Source: Bacillus sp. (in: firmicutes) (lineage in GTDB: Bacteria > Bacillota > Bacilli > Bacillales > Salisediminibacteriaceae). From it: 37,599 nucleotides of DNA. The DNA lies in contig JAJOJL010000100.1 of NCBI GenBank assembly GCA_021208645.1, positions 1 to 37,599 of the forward strand, written 5' to 3'. Numbering within the stretch: the first letter of the stretch is position 1; every line of letters begins with the position of its first letter. This document shows, one piece after another, positions 26,152-35,038 of the stretch. Position numbers and translations under genes: made by a program. Under the pieces are notes generated by a model. The model was not told the DNA's origin, did not search any database, and saw only the letters and a list, made by a program, of their open reading frames with translations.

Positions 26152-27324
26152 TTAGTGGAGAGGAACATACCCCGTTTTTTCAATAATGTATTGACCTTGT
26201 TCAGATAATATCCAATCAATTAAGGCTTCCACATGGGGATTTTCCGTTCCTGCAGTTATGGCGTAAAATTCCGCAGCGATGGGATACTGACCATTGCGGA
26301 TCGTTTCTTTATCTGGAAAAACACCTTCCACTTTTAAATGACGTATCTCCCCATCCTCCACCATTTCCGTTGAAAAATAACGGAACGAATAGCCGATAGC
26401 GTTCCGGTGATTCCGGTAGTTGGCCGTTTGATTGATGATTCCACCCATCCCTCCAACTACGTCCTCTGAAGGAGCTTCCATTAACGGAATGTCTCCCATT
26501 AAGTTTTCTAGGGCCGTTTGGCTGCCACTGTCATCTGGACGCTGGAAAGCACGTATAGTCTCATTGTTGCCGCCAACCTCACTCCAGTTTGTAATTTCAC
26601 CAGAGTAAATACCTTGTATCTGTTCAATGGTCAAGCTTTCCACCGGATTTCTTGCATTAACAAAAAACACGAAGGCTTCACGGCCAATGGGCGTTAAGTC
26701 TAACTCTACACCGCGATTTTCTGCTTGAATTAACTGACGTTGCGATGGCCCAGCTGTAAAAATAATATCCACCTTGCCATTCAATAAGTTGTCATAGGCA
26801 TAATTGGTTTTCGACGCTAACACTTCGCTTCTGCCTTCCCAATACGGGTCATAGTCCTTTTCTGGATATACGGCACGGGCAAAGGCAGCATACACAGGAT
26901 ACAAGGCTGTGGCACCGTCTAAAACGGGAAGGTTATCCTCTAGCTTTAATGTAGCTTCTGCTTCTAAAGAAACTGCCTTCGTATCTTCACGAAAAGGTTG
27001 ATAGGAATATAAATTTACCTCGTGCTCCTCCACCATAACTAAATTTGCCTGATAGGATTCATATATCCAAACACTGAGAAACCCTAGAATACAAAGGGAA
27101 AAAAAGCTAATGGCAGAGATGCGGAGTGGCTTCTTTGGCGCCAACTTAAAAACAGCTACGATAAAAAATAAGATACATCCTACTGCCGTAATCAAAATCA
27201 GTGGAATTAAAAAAGAATTTGCAATGGAAAAAGAAGTTATTATGATCGTTATAAAAGCACCAAATGCAATAAGAGGTACAAAGACAAACGTATACAGTAG
27301 TTTAATTCCTAATGAGTCATTCAT
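26152..27324 (-). CDS. Membrane-anchored PstS-like substrate-binding protein
   Basis: 390 residues. Three predicted transmembrane helices occupy residues about 8-95, instead of the usual cleavable lipoprotein signal. They are followed by a type II periplasmic-binding domain of the PstS phosphate-binding family: LDGATALYPVYAAFARAVY near residue 135, then GKVDIIFTAGPS, GREAFVFFVNARNPV, IQGIYSGEITNWSEVGG and FQRPDDSGSQTAL. No pstCAB or phoU gene accompanies it. It may scavenge or sense phosphate or another oxyanion at the membrane, but ligand residues cannot be confirmed by eye. Intact, 1.17 kb. Confidence 0.82.
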   Translation of the reverse strand: MNDSLGIKLLYTFVFVPLIAFGAFITIIITSFSIANSFLIPLILITAVGCILFFIVAVFKLAPKKPLRISAISFFSLCILGFLSVWIYESYQANLVMVEEHEVNLYSYQPFREDTKAVSLEAEATLKLEDNLPVLDGATALYPVYAAFARAVYPEKDYDPYWEGRSEVLASKTNYAYDNLLNGKVDIIFTAGPSQRQLIQAENRGVELDLTPIGREAFVFFVNARNPVESLTIEQIQGIYSGEITNWSEVGGNNETIRAFQRPDDSGSQTALENLMGDIPLMEAPSEDVVGGMGGIINQTANYRNHRNAIGYSFRYFSTEMVEDGEIRHLKVEGVFPDKETIRNGQYPIAAEFYAITAGTENPHVEALIDWILSEQGQYIIEKTGYVPLH

Positions 27325-27355
27325 GCTTGGGTCTCCTAACTAATATTTTCTATTT

Positions 27356-27411
27356 ACTAGTCCTAAAGCTTTTAGGACTAGTTGCTTAAAATATTCGCTA
27401 GTATTTGTCAA
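27356..27411 (-). promoter_or_regulatory. Promoter with a 12-bp palindrome at the PstS-like gene
   Basis: TTGACA (27411-27406), a 17-bp spacer and TAAGCA (27388-27383). Immediately downstream is a perfect 12-bp inverted repeat, ACTAGTCCTAAA with TTTAGGACTAGT (27356-27382, 3-base loop), which would overlap the start of transcription. It lacks a T-run and could be an operator or a 5' mRNA hairpin. Confidence 0.5.
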
Positions 27412-27447
27412 AATTCCTTCTTCCAAGAAGAAAGGGATGAACAAGAG

Positions 27448-28162
27448 TTACTGCCTCTGTTTCATCCCTTTAATAATGAGAAAATGTGGATTTTTCATTA
27501 ATTTTTCATAAGCCTTTTTATCCTTAGACTCTAACTCTTTTACAGGCTGTGGTTCGATTATTTTTTCAAGGGAAAAATGCTTTAACACCTCTTGGCAAAT
27601 AGCTTGTAGGGATCGACGGTAAAAGGGAACTTCAATGGATTTTCCTTCCCGCTTCCAAATATCAATAATCAGTTCCTTAGAGAAATAATCCCCTTTCTCT
27701 GACATTTGAACGTCCATGAAAGGATGATGGACAGAAAAGAGGAATGCACCACCTGGTTTTAACAGGCGATGAAACTCCTGAAAAGTGATGGACCAATCCT
27801 CTATGTAATGAAGAGCTAGAGAGCTAACTACGAAATCAAAGGATTTATCTTGAAAAGGAAGCTTTTGTTCTAAATCAAGACACCTTACATCAGCCTCGTT
27901 TTTTACTCTTTTTTTTCGCTGCTTCTACCATTTCAGGACTTAAATCTGTAGCGGTAACTGTGGCACCTCTCTGAATGAATTGCTCCGTATACCAACCGGC
28001 AGCACAGCCCGCATCCAAAACATGGTAACCATTGAGAGAAGCAGGGATTTCCTTTAGCATTGCGGGCCTTTCATAATCAGTATTATAATAACTTCTCACA
28101 TCAACTCGATTGGCGTAATCATTTGCTAACTGGTTATAACTATCTTTAATTTTATCTTTCAT
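27448..28162 (-). pseudogene. SAM-dependent methyltransferase, frameshifted in an A8 run
   Basis: A class I methyltransferase of about 237 residues when joined. SAM motif I is VLDAGCAAGWYTE near residue 47, motif II TATDLSPEMVEAA. The frame breaks at eight A's (T8 at 27909-27916); with seven it reads AAKKRVKNEADVRCLDLEQ, then FDFVVSSLALHYIEDW (motif IV region), LLKPGGAFLFSVHHP and on to 27448. Substrate unknown. The 3' codons form one arm of a hairpin (27431-27474) that probably acts as terminator. Confidence 0.85.
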
Positions 28163-28253
28163 AAGCTAGTCCCTTTCACAATGGAGTAATTAACTACATC
28201 TTAGCATACCTTAGGGTAGTCGTTGCATCTTAGTATGAAAAATTTCCCATAAG

Positions 28254-28296
28254 AAAACAGACCCCGTTTTGTTATAAAACAAAACTCAGGTCTGTT
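28254..28296 (-). terminator. Terminator of the cold-shock gene
   Basis: AACAGACC pairs with GGTCTGTT, with an inner GTTTTG/CAAAAC stem. TTTTCTTA follows on the minus strand. Confidence 0.88.
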
Positions 28297-28311
28297 AGTG
28301 ACTATTATGGA

Positions 28312-28512
28312 TTAAGCTTTACGGACGTTAGCTGCTTGAGGTCCTCTTTGACCTTCTTCGATATCGAAGGTTACTTCTTGGCCTTCATCTAGAGATTTGT
28401 AGCCTTCACCTTCAATTGCTGAGAAATGAACGAACACATCTTCTCCGCCTTCACGCTCAATAAATCCAAAGCCTTTTTCACTGTTAAACCATTTTACTTT
28501 ACCTTGTTCCAC
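28312..28512 (-). CDS. Cold-shock protein (CspB family)
   Basis: A 66-residue single CSD domain with RNP1 KGFGFIE (13-20 region) and RNP2 VFVHFSAI, an RNA chaperone that melts mRNA structure. It uses a GTG start ten bases after AAGGAGG, and has a long AT-rich leader as is usual for csp genes. Full family length and intact. Confidence 0.95.
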   Translation of the reverse strand: MEQGKVKWFNSEKGFGFIEREGGEDVFVHFSAIEGEGYKSLDEGQEVTFDIEEGQRGPQAANVRKA

Positions 28513-28779
28513 TTTTGTTCCTCCTTGAATTGTTGCAAAGATTGCAAATTAAGCTTGCATATATATGTTACCCTACAAATTTTTTTTTTTAAACATGTAC
28601 TAACTTAACAAATTATTCTTTTTTTAGGAAAAACAACTTCACAATACCATTGAAATACTGGAAATCATGGTAAAATGGGGACAAAGTAATAGTTAAATTT
28701 TATATAAAATAATTAAGAGTTCGACGTTGGTATTTCAGCGTCCATTGGTTGAATTGCGAAAAGAGAGGAGATAAGAAAT

Positions 28780-29178
28780 ATGGATTATATTTATACCCCA
28801 AAAGAAATTACTCCATCGATGCTACATGGATTTTTTGTTGGGTGGCCCAATCCCCCATCACCGGAAAAGCATTTAGTGCTTTTAATTAACAGCCATAAAG
28901 TTGTTTTAGCCATTGATGAAAATAAAGTAGTGGGATTTATTACTGCCATTAGTGATGGGGTGCTAGCCGCATACATCCCTTTCCTTGAAGTCTTGCCTGA
29001 ATATCAAAATCAAGGAATCGGCAAGGAACTTGTTAAGCGAATGATAACGGAACTTAATGGGATCTATATGATTGATCTTCTTTGTGACAAAGAACTTCAA
29101 CCGTATTATGAAAAAGTGGGATTACATAAAGCAACGGGCATGTTGTTAAGAAATTATCAGTCGCAAGGAGGCTTATAG
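28780..29178 (+). CDS. GNAT-family N-acetyltransferase
   Basis: 132 residues with the acetyl-CoA binding motif A in VLPEYQNQGIGKELVKRM (Q/R-x-x-G-x-G/A) and motif B around PYYEKVGLHKATGM. The substrate (small amine or protein N-terminus) is unknown. GAGAGGAG lies at good spacing before the ATG. Confidence 0.88.
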   Translation: MDYIYTPKEITPSMLHGFFVGWPNPPSPEKHLVLLINSHKVVLAIDENKVVGFITAISDGVLAAYIPFLEVLPEYQNQGIGKELVKRMITELNGIYMIDLLCDKELQPYYEKVGLHKATGMLLRNYQSQGGL

Positions 29179-29215
29179 AGACCATTTACTTTTCCCATTG
29201 AATGGCCTCTTTCGT
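29175..29215 (+). terminator. Probable terminator after the GNAT gene
   Basis: AGAGACCATT pairs with AATGGCCTCT (one mismatch), followed by TTCGTTT. Confidence 0.6.
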
Positions 29216-29292
29216 TTAATCTGTTTAATTGAGTAAATAGTTATGCTACAATAGTACATGTTATTCATCAAAGTATTGGAGTGTTGGAAAAA

Positions 29293-29836
29293 ATGAAAAA
29301 ATTTGCTTTAATAATTGTTATTATGTTCTTGAGTATCGCATTCATTGCCTGTAACGACGAGGGAACAACGGAACCGGAAGTGGATCAAGGTGATGTATTA
29401 ATTACCTTTCAAGATATGACCATTACAACGTTAGATGCAGAGAACGCTATGCTAACACCAGACCAGGATATGTACGATGCGGCGAAAAATCTACTCTTCC
29501 ATGAAATTGTTTTAGTTGAAGCTGATATGGCTGGTACAGATTATGACCCGTATGATGTGGAAGTACTAGTAAACCAAACAATGCAGATGTACGAATTTGA
29601 TGAGGAAGCCATCACATTTATTGATGAAAAAAGTGCATTAAACAACCTAGAGCCAATCGATTTTATTGATACAGTTTGGAGAGATTTTTTTACGTAAACG
29701 TGTGATTGTTAATAATCACTTGAATAAGGAAATCGTTTTTTCAGGAAAATCTGATGAAGAAATAGCAATAGAAGTGGAGAACTATGAAACGGAAATGCTA
29801 TTGAAATATGAAGGAGATATTGAGTATCACTTTTAA
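29293..29836 (+). pseudogene. Lipoprotein with SurA/PrsA N-terminal-like helical domain, frameshifted in a T7 run
   Basis: About 180 residues when joined. The signal peptide MKKFALIIVIMFLSIAFIAC ends in a lipobox. An acidic linker follows, then a mostly helical domain (YDAAKNLLFHEIVLVEADMA onward) like the N-terminal part of SurA/PrsA chaperones, without a PPIase domain. The frame stops at 29697 just after a T7 run (29685-29691); with six T's it reads RDFLRKRVIVNNHLNKEIVF and ends at 29836. The start is ATG 29293; the longer GTG at 29281 overlaps the GGAG ribosome site. Confidence 0.68.
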
Positions 29837-29863
29837 TTAGCTCAAACAATTACGGTTTATGAA

Positions 29864-29896
29864 AAAACTGCTGAAGCGTGAAACTTCAGCAGTTTT
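29864..29896. terminator. Bidirectional terminator
   Basis: AAAACTGCTGAAG pairs with CTTCAGCAGTTTT around a 7-base loop, between convergent genes. Confidence 0.92.
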
Positions 29897-29897
29897 A

Positions 29898-31023
29898 TTA
29901 TTGCGTCGGAAGCCAATGGGATTTCCATACCCCTTCCTCAAAGGTTAATCGAAAAATTCCTGGAAAATCAAGATTATCTTTCATGACAAGTCTAACAAAA
30001 CCATCATCCGTCTCTTCATCGAAATAAACTTGATACATGGCAAGGACTTCATTTTCCATTGTATCTGCAAAAGTCTTTGAACTACTTTCCTTCATTTCCT
30101 GCAGATACTGCTCCTTATCTAGGAAGGTGTATTTCTCTTCGTCCAAGATGTGTAACTCATATAAGGTTTCATAATCCTCTAATTGACTCGTATAGGCGTA
30201 TAACATGACAAACTCCTCTGCTGTTAAACCGATTAAGGCATCGTCAGAGTAGTTCTCGGCAAACCGTTCATAAACCTCCATGATTTTTTCCGTTACTTGG
30301 AAAACTGGTTCGTCATGCTGTGCTTGAATGGTATCATAAATTTCAAAATGCTCCATTTGGTTACTAATGACATACCAACCTGCTTTTTCTTCTCCGTCCA
30401 AATCTTTATAGAAAAGTAACACGGAAACTTCCGGTTCTCCTCGGCTAAATTGTACATCCACTACCTTTAAGGATTCCTTCATGATATTTTTTTTCATAAA
30501 ACAGGACAAGTTCGTTTATCTGTTCTTCACCCTTAAAGTCAGTGAAGCTAAGAACGTCAATAGCTTGTTGATCATTAGCGAAAACAGCTTGGAGATAGTC
30601 AACAAAAGTTTGGGCCGCTTCATCCCACACATCCTTATCAAGTAGATCCTGATACATCTCTTCTAAAACCAGCATCTTATTTTCAATTGGTTCTTCCTCA
30701 CCAGGAGGAACTACCGTCTCATCAGTAACCTCGTCTGATATATCTACAATCGGTGTTTCACTTCCTCCTCCAGATCCTAAGAACTGATTCATGGAATTTT
30801 TCAAAGGCTCCAATCCAGAAGAGACTAATAAAATGATGATGAACACAGAAGCTAATGATACTCCGGCAATTTTCAGGACGGGATAAAAGGATTGTTTTCT
30901 ATCCATGATTTGCGCCTTCTCTCTCAGATTAGTTTTCAAGCGGTTTTTAATCTCCGCACGAGGTTCCCGTTCAGGATGCTGCCGCAACTGGTTCAGCAAG
31001 CGATCATTGTGATTTTCTATCAT
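29898..31023 (-). pseudogene. Anti-sigma factor-like membrane protein for the second ECF sigma, frameshifted in an A8 run
   Basis: About 374 residues when joined. The cytoplasmic N-terminus is MIENHNDRLLNQLRQHPERE. One transmembrane helix (IAGVSLASVFIIILLVSSGL) leads to a Gly/acidic linker and a large extracytoplasmic part. At eight A's (T8 at 30487-30494) the frame breaks; with seven it reads FYEKNIMKESLKVVDVQF and continues to 29898 with a second globular segment. The start is ATG 31023, six bases after GGAGGGG; it overlaps the sigma gene by 20 bases. Anti-sigma function is inferred from position and topology. As read, the membrane and cytoplasmic parts would still be made without the distal domain. 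Confidence 0.75.
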
Positions 31024-31555
31024 ATAAAACCCCTCCTTTTTCATCTGGAGTTAACGCGTCATGGAGTTCTTTTATAGCTCGATGATAGTCCACACGAACC
31101 TTTGATTCCTTACAGTTCAAGATTTCAGCCGTTTCCTTTATGCTGAGCTCTTTAATTCCCTTTAAAATAATCACATTTCGATAGGCCGGTCTTAGTGATG
31201 TCAGGGCTTCTGTCACTTCCCGCCACTCGTCCTTTATTTGAAATGCCTTCTCCGGGAGACCATCCTTAGCAATCTCTTTTGATAAAAACACGTCCGGAAT
31301 AAATTGAACGATTTTTTTCCTCCGATAATGGTCAATGGCTGTATTCTTGGCAATGGAAAGAATCCATGTTTTCACCTTTGATTGCCTGTTAAAACTAGGT
31401 AATGCCTTAAGAACTTTCATGAACACTTCCTGCGTAAGGTCCTCCGCATCACTTCGGTTATTCGTAAAATAAAGACAAAATTGATAGACGTCCCCATAAT
31501 ACGTTTCACACAGGGAATCTATTTCATCCACTAAATTCCAGTCATCCTCTGCCAC
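31004..31555 (-). CDS. ECF RNA polymerase sigma factor, second copy
   Basis: 183 residues. Region 2 runs from DVYQFCLYFTNNRSDAEDLT through QEVFMKVLKAL and KTWILSIAKNTAIDHYRRKK. Region 4 runs from LTSLRPAYRNVIILKGIKE through LSIKETAEILNCKESKVRVD. The start is GTG at 31555, five bases after GAGGAGGGG. A TGAAAC-N16-CGAC promoter upstream suggests autoregulation. The two sigmas in this window are only distantly similar to each other and have different predicted -10 elements. Confidence 0.92.
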   Translation of the reverse strand: MAEDDWNLVDEIDSLCETYYGDVYQFCLYFTNNRSDAEDLTQEVFMKVLKALPSFNRQSKVKTWILSIAKNTAIDHYRRKKIVQFIPDVFLSKEIAKDGLPEKAFQIKDEWREVTEALTSLRPAYRNVIILKGIKELSIKETAEILNCKESKVRVDYHRAIKELHDALTPDEKGGVLYDRKSQ

Positions 31556-31602
31556 CTCAACCCCTCCTCTTCCCCACTAACTTCTGTTCCTCTATTTAAT
31601 CT

Positions 31603-31628
31603 GTCGAATGAAACTTCTATTTGTTTCA
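31603..31628 (-). promoter_or_regulatory. ECF-type promoter of the second sigma operon
   Basis: A consensus TGAAAC (31628-31623), a 16-base spacer and CGAC (31606-31603), about 45 bases before the start codon. CGAC -10 elements are typical of SigX-type promoters in Bacillus. Confidence 0.72.
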
Positions 31629-31741
31629 ACATTATGTAATATTTTTTTCAGATAAAAAATCCATAACTGTTTTGTAAGGTAGCTATGGATTGGTATTAAT
31701 ATTCAATTGAAATTTCTCTAGATGCTTTATCGTTCTAAGCC

Positions 31742-32296
31742 TCAAAGATCCAGGTCATCGATTACATTTCCTTCTTCATCAAAAAATGTATAATCAAATC
31801 GCATATAGTTTGCTTCTACTTCACCGAGGTCAAACCAGTTTACAGACGCTTCGTTTACAGCTAATTCTTGTTCCAATTTATGTCTATTTACTTTCACTTC
31901 CACTTTCGCAACAGGATTGTGGTGATTCGAAATCAGGAGTAATATAGGACCACCATCATCACCTTTTAAAGTGACCACAAAAGTTGAAAGAGCTTGATCC
32001 ATTGTAGCAGAAGAATTCCATAAATAATCTCCATATGTGTTTTTGTAAAATCGGATGTAGGCAGGATTACCATCTGATAAAAAAGCTGCTATCCGCACAT
32101 CACCAATGTCAATGATCTCCAATAATTCGATAGACTGGTGCTGGTGAGTATCAATGGAATGAATGACTTGTCGGATCGAATCTTCGTCATTTCCATAAGG
32201 TCCTCCAAAATCTTCTGCACTAGAAAAATAAGTCATATAAATCACAAGTAGGAATATTGTCGAAGCGGCAATCAGTATTGCTTTTTTCTGAGACAT
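31742..32296 (-). CDS. Membrane-anchored extracytoplasmic protein, unknown function
   Basis: 184 residues, not recognised as a family. An N-terminal helix (ILIAASTIFLLVIYMTYF) acts as signal or anchor. The rest is a hydrophilic mixed alpha/beta domain with many acidic residues (DDGGPILLLISNHHNPVAKV region). No cysteine or catalytic motif is obvious. It sits between exoA and the second sigma operon on the same strand and might be part of the stress locus, although no ECF-type promoter was found before it. Confidence 0.65.
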   Translation of the reverse strand: MSQKKAILIAASTIFLLVIYMTYFSSAEDFGGPYGNDEDSIRQVIHSIDTHQHQSIELLEIIDIGDVRIAAFLSDGNPAYIRFYKNTYGDYLWNSSATMDQALSTFVVTLKGDDGGPILLLISNHHNPVAKVEVKVNRHKLEQELAVNEASVNWFDLGEVEANYMRFDYTFFDEEGNVIDDLDL

Positions 32297-32422
32297 AACT
32301 ATCGAAACCCCACCCTTCCCATTGAACTACCTTCATTTTAACATCATTTTCCAAACAACAGACATCTTTATAGAATTTTTCATGGGAAAAGAAATCGGTT
32401 TACTTATCCAAGGTGAATATTG

Positions 32423-33178
32423 CTATAGTCCAATCTTTAATGCCACAGGACAATGGTCACTTCCTAATATATCGCAATGTATTTCCGCTTCTTGAATGGC
32501 AGTTTTCAACTTATCTGAAACTAAGAAGTAATCGATTCTCCAACCAATATTCCGCTCCCGAACCTTCGCCATGTACGACCACCATGAATACACATCGTCT
32601 TTTTCTGGATAAAGGTAACGAAAAGAGTCAACAAATCCTGAGTCTAGTAAACTAGTCATTTTTTCTCGCTCTTCATCTGTAAAACCGGAGTTACCAACGT
32701 TAGATTTATGATTCTTTAAATCAATCTCTTGGTGAGCCACATTAAGATCTCCACAAAGGATAACAGGCTTTCGCTCTTCTAGCTGGTGAATAAATGCTTT
32801 AAAATCATCCTCCCACTTCAAGCGGTAATCAAGACGGGTAAGGTCTCTTTTGGCGTTAGGAGTGTATACATTGATGAGATAGTAGGCTGGAAATTCCAAC
32901 GTGATGACCCGACCTTCTTGGTCATGTTCTTCCATTCCTATACCATACTGTACCGATATTGGTTCCTCTTTGCTAAATACAGCCGTACCAGAATACCCCT
33001 TCCGCTCAGCGTAATTCCAATATTGATAATAGCCATTTATGTCTAAGTCTATTTGACCTTCCTGCAGCTTCGTTTCCTGGATGGAAAAAATATCTGCATC
33101 CATTTCGTTAAAATAATCTAAAAATCCTTTTTTTACACAGGCACGTATGCCATTTACATTCCAAGAAATAAGCTTCAT
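32423..33178 (-). CDS. exoA: Exodeoxyribonuclease III / AP endonuclease
   Basis: A 251-residue ExoIII-family base-excision repair enzyme that cuts at abasic sites. Conserved segments are all present: SWNVNGIRA, FSIQETKLQ (metal Glu), LINVYTPNA, CGDLNVAHQEIDL (catalytic Asp/Asn), WRIDYFLVS and GSDHCPV (catalytic Asp-His). The ATG follows AAGGGG. Full length and intact. Confidence 0.96.
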   Translation of the reverse strand: MKLISWNVNGIRACVKKGFLDYFNEMDADIFSIQETKLQEGQIDLDINGYYQYWNYAERKGYSGTAVFSKEEPISVQYGIGMEEHDQEGRVITLEFPAYYLINVYTPNAKRDLTRLDYRLKWEDDFKAFIHQLEERKPVILCGDLNVAHQEIDLKNHKSNVGNSGFTDEEREKMTSLLDSGFVDSFRYLYPEKDDVYSWWSYMAKVRERNIGWRIDYFLVSDKLKTAIQEAEIHCDILGSDHCPVALKIGL

Positions 33179-33290
33179 TGTTTTTTCCCCTTAACTTCTA
33201 AGTGTTGTTTATTTGTTGTAGCTGTTTTACGCATAATTGGTTTTCATATATATTGAGACTAACTAATTATATCATTTTTATTTACTAGCG

Positions 33291-34244
33291 TTAGGAATCA
33301 AACATGGGTAAATAGTACCCGTACCCATTCTCCATAAGCTCCCTTGCAGGAATAAACCGTAATGCTGCAGAATTAATACAATACCTCAACCCACCAACTT
33401 CACGAGGACCATCAGGAAACACATGCCCTAAATGGGAATCTGCTAGCTGGCTCCTCACCTCAGTCCTAACACTATCATGAGAGACGTCCATCTTTTCCTT
33501 TACAAAGTTTTTATCTATTGGCTTCGTAAAACTTGGCCACCCGCAGCCAGCATCATATTTGTCCCGAGAACTAAACAAAGGCTCACCAGAGACAACATCG
33601 ACATAAATCCCTTCCTCCTCATGATCCCATAATTCATTTTTATAAGGTGGTTCCGTCCCACCTAATTGCGTTACATTCAATGCCATTGGTTCTAGCTGCT
33701 TTTTCAATTCCTCTTCCACCCAAACATTCCGTAAAATTTCATCTTTTCCTGACTTCCAACGCTGCAGTTTATATCTAAACTCATATTCTTTATGAAAGCG
33801 TTGATGAAATTGTTTTGCAGGGAAAAAGACTTTAAAGGGAAGTATCTCCGTGACGATGGGGGTAGAAAAACGCCCACTATTACCCAAAGCTTGTTTCGAC
33901 TGCTCTGCTTGTCTTTTCTGGGAAGAGTCATGAAAAAAGATGGCTGTCTTAAAACATGGCCCACTGTCGTTGAATTGTCCCTCATTATCAGTTGGGTCAA
34001 TTTGTCGCCAATAGATATTTAGGAGGTCATCGTAGGAAATCAGCGCCGGTCGATAACTAACCTGGACTGCCATGACACAATTGGCCACTCCAGACAGAAC
34101 CTCTGTATGGGTAGGAGGTTCATCCAATTCTCCTGTGTAACCTGAAACAATATCCACTACGCCAGGTTTTTCAAAGGGCTGGACGAGATGCCAGAAATGT
34201 CCTCCAGCAAAGGTTGCTGTTTGCAGTTCTATACGCTTGTCCAT
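33291..34244 (-). CDS. msrB: MsrA-MsrB fusion with a degenerate MsrA domain
   Basis: 317 residues. The MsrB half (about 165-317) is canonical: [26 protein letters not shown] and the catalytic Cys in [12 protein letters not shown]. It reduces methionine-R-sulfoxide. The MsrA half keeps the fold signature ([35 protein letters not shown]) but its active site reads AGGHFWH where active enzymes have GGCFW: the nucleophilic Cys is a CAT-coded His, two base changes away from a Cys codon. The usual GHAEAVQV is NCVMAVQV, so the catalytic Glu is also lost. The MsrA half is probably inactive. It starts 18 bases after the upstream msrA, with GGAGGGGGG seven bases before the ATG. Confidence 0.9.
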   Translation of the reverse strand: MDKRIELQTATFAGGHFWHLVQPFEKPGVVDIVSGYTGELDEPPTHTEVLSGVANCVMAVQVSYRPALISYDDLLNIYWRQIDPTDNEGQFNDSGPCFKTAIFFHDSSQKRQAEQSKQALGNSGRFSTPIVTEILPFKVFFPAKQFHQRFHKEYEFRYKLQRWKSGKDEILRNVWVEEELKKQLEPMALNVTQLGGTEPPYKNELWDHEEEGIYVDVVSGEPLFSSRDKYDAGCGWPSFTKPIDKNFVKEKMDVSHDSVRTEVRSQLADSHLGHVFPDGPREVGGLRYCINSAALRFIPARELMENGYGYYLPMFDS

Positions 34245-34262
34245 TGGTGAGCCCCCCTCCTG

Positions 34263-34922
34263 TTACCAGCGAATTTTATCGATGGTTGTTATCAATCGAT
34301 TTTTCCCCTCCTCATCCATTTCCCATTGCTGAATTTCTTCTTTGATCGTAGATAAGGAACCATAACCTTTCACAAACCCGTTTAACCGTGCGGCTAATGT
34401 AGAGTTAACAAAAGAGTCCTCATCCCCATAAAGCTCCATGAGATTTGCTACTGCATCAGGATACCGCTTCAAATAGTATTTTTGATGATAATCCTCTGCC
34501 CTGTAAAACTCTTTATAAGGAGCTATTTCCGTACCGAACGCTTCGCCCCACTCCTCTTCTAGCTTATCCTTCACCTCATAGATCACCTGCTTCTGTTCGT
34601 CGCTATGGTATAGCAACAAGGAGATATATTGTCTCCCTTTATAGGCCCCTCGATTGGAGTTATGATTTCTCCAGAATAATTCCAGGAGTTCCTCTAAAGA
34701 AATTATGTTTTGTAAAAAATCGATTTGAAGGGTCTCTGTATGGTCGCCCATCTGCCGGTAAGTAGGCTTGTTTGTTGTTCCCCCTCCATAACCAACACGG
34801 GTTCGAACGAGGCCACGTAAATGCCCAAACTGAGCATCTGGTCCCCAAAATCAGCCCATGCCGAACGTGATAGTCTCGTACGTCTCAAAGTACGGTTCTA
34901 GGATTTGCTTCTGTCCTTTCAT
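34263..34922 (-). CDS. msrA: Peptide-methionine (S)-S-oxide reductase MsrA, predicted selenoprotein (TGA at active site)
   Basis: 219 residues when the in-frame TGA at 34853-34851 is read as selenocysteine (residue 24). It starts at ATG 34922 with AGGAAAGG upstream. The frame then runs without any other stop through MKGQKQILEPYF, GMG-[TGA]-FWGPDAQFG, VRTRVGYGGGTTNKPTYRQM and GDHTETLQIDF to FWRNHNSNRGAYKGRQYISL and EFYRAEDYHQKYYLKRYP. TGA replaces exactly the nucleophilic Cys of the GMGCFWGP motif. No Cys is present elsewhere, so there is no resolving cysteine. A SECIS-like hairpin follows the TGA. Automatic calling would start at 34751 and lose the active site. The alternatives are a nonsense mutation or a base error. 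Confidence 0.8.
34819..34853 (-). promoter_or_regulatory. Candidate bacterial SECIS element with its UGA codon
   Basis: After the TGA (34853-34851) come 11 bases, then AGAUGCUC and GGGCAUUU (34839-34819), forming an 8-bp stem with two G-U pairs around an AGUUU loop. The 11-base spacing equals that between UGA and the upper stem in E. coli fdhF, and a G lies in the first two loop positions, as SelB requires. Identified by eye; folding energy not computed. Confidence 0.68.
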
Positions 34923-34973
34923 ATAATCAACCTTTCCTCTAAGTCTGTTTTATGCTTCAATAGCTGTAAAGTT

Positions 34974-34999
34974 TGTAACTCCCCTCACAATTAATCGTC
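34974..34999 (+). promoter_or_regulatory. ECF-type promoter (CGTC class) of the BsuPI-like lipoprotein gene
   Basis: TGTAAC (34974-34979), a 16-base spacer and CGTCTA (from 34996), 40 bases before the start codon. The -10 matches that of the first sigma operon. It lies in the divergent interval shared with msrA. Confidence 0.68.
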
Positions 35000-35038
35000 T
35001 AATTTATTGAAGAAAAATATGGAAAGAAGGTAGCTCCA

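Noticed and set aside
34263-34751. A truncated MsrA starting at 34751
   Set aside because: No ribosome site precedes that ATG and the product would lack the active site; the frame is conserved to an upstream ATG with a ribosome site.
34660-34888. Two overlapping short ORFs upstream of the MsrA C-terminal part
   Set aside because: They are other frames of the msrA 5' region; the true frame is the one containing the TGA.
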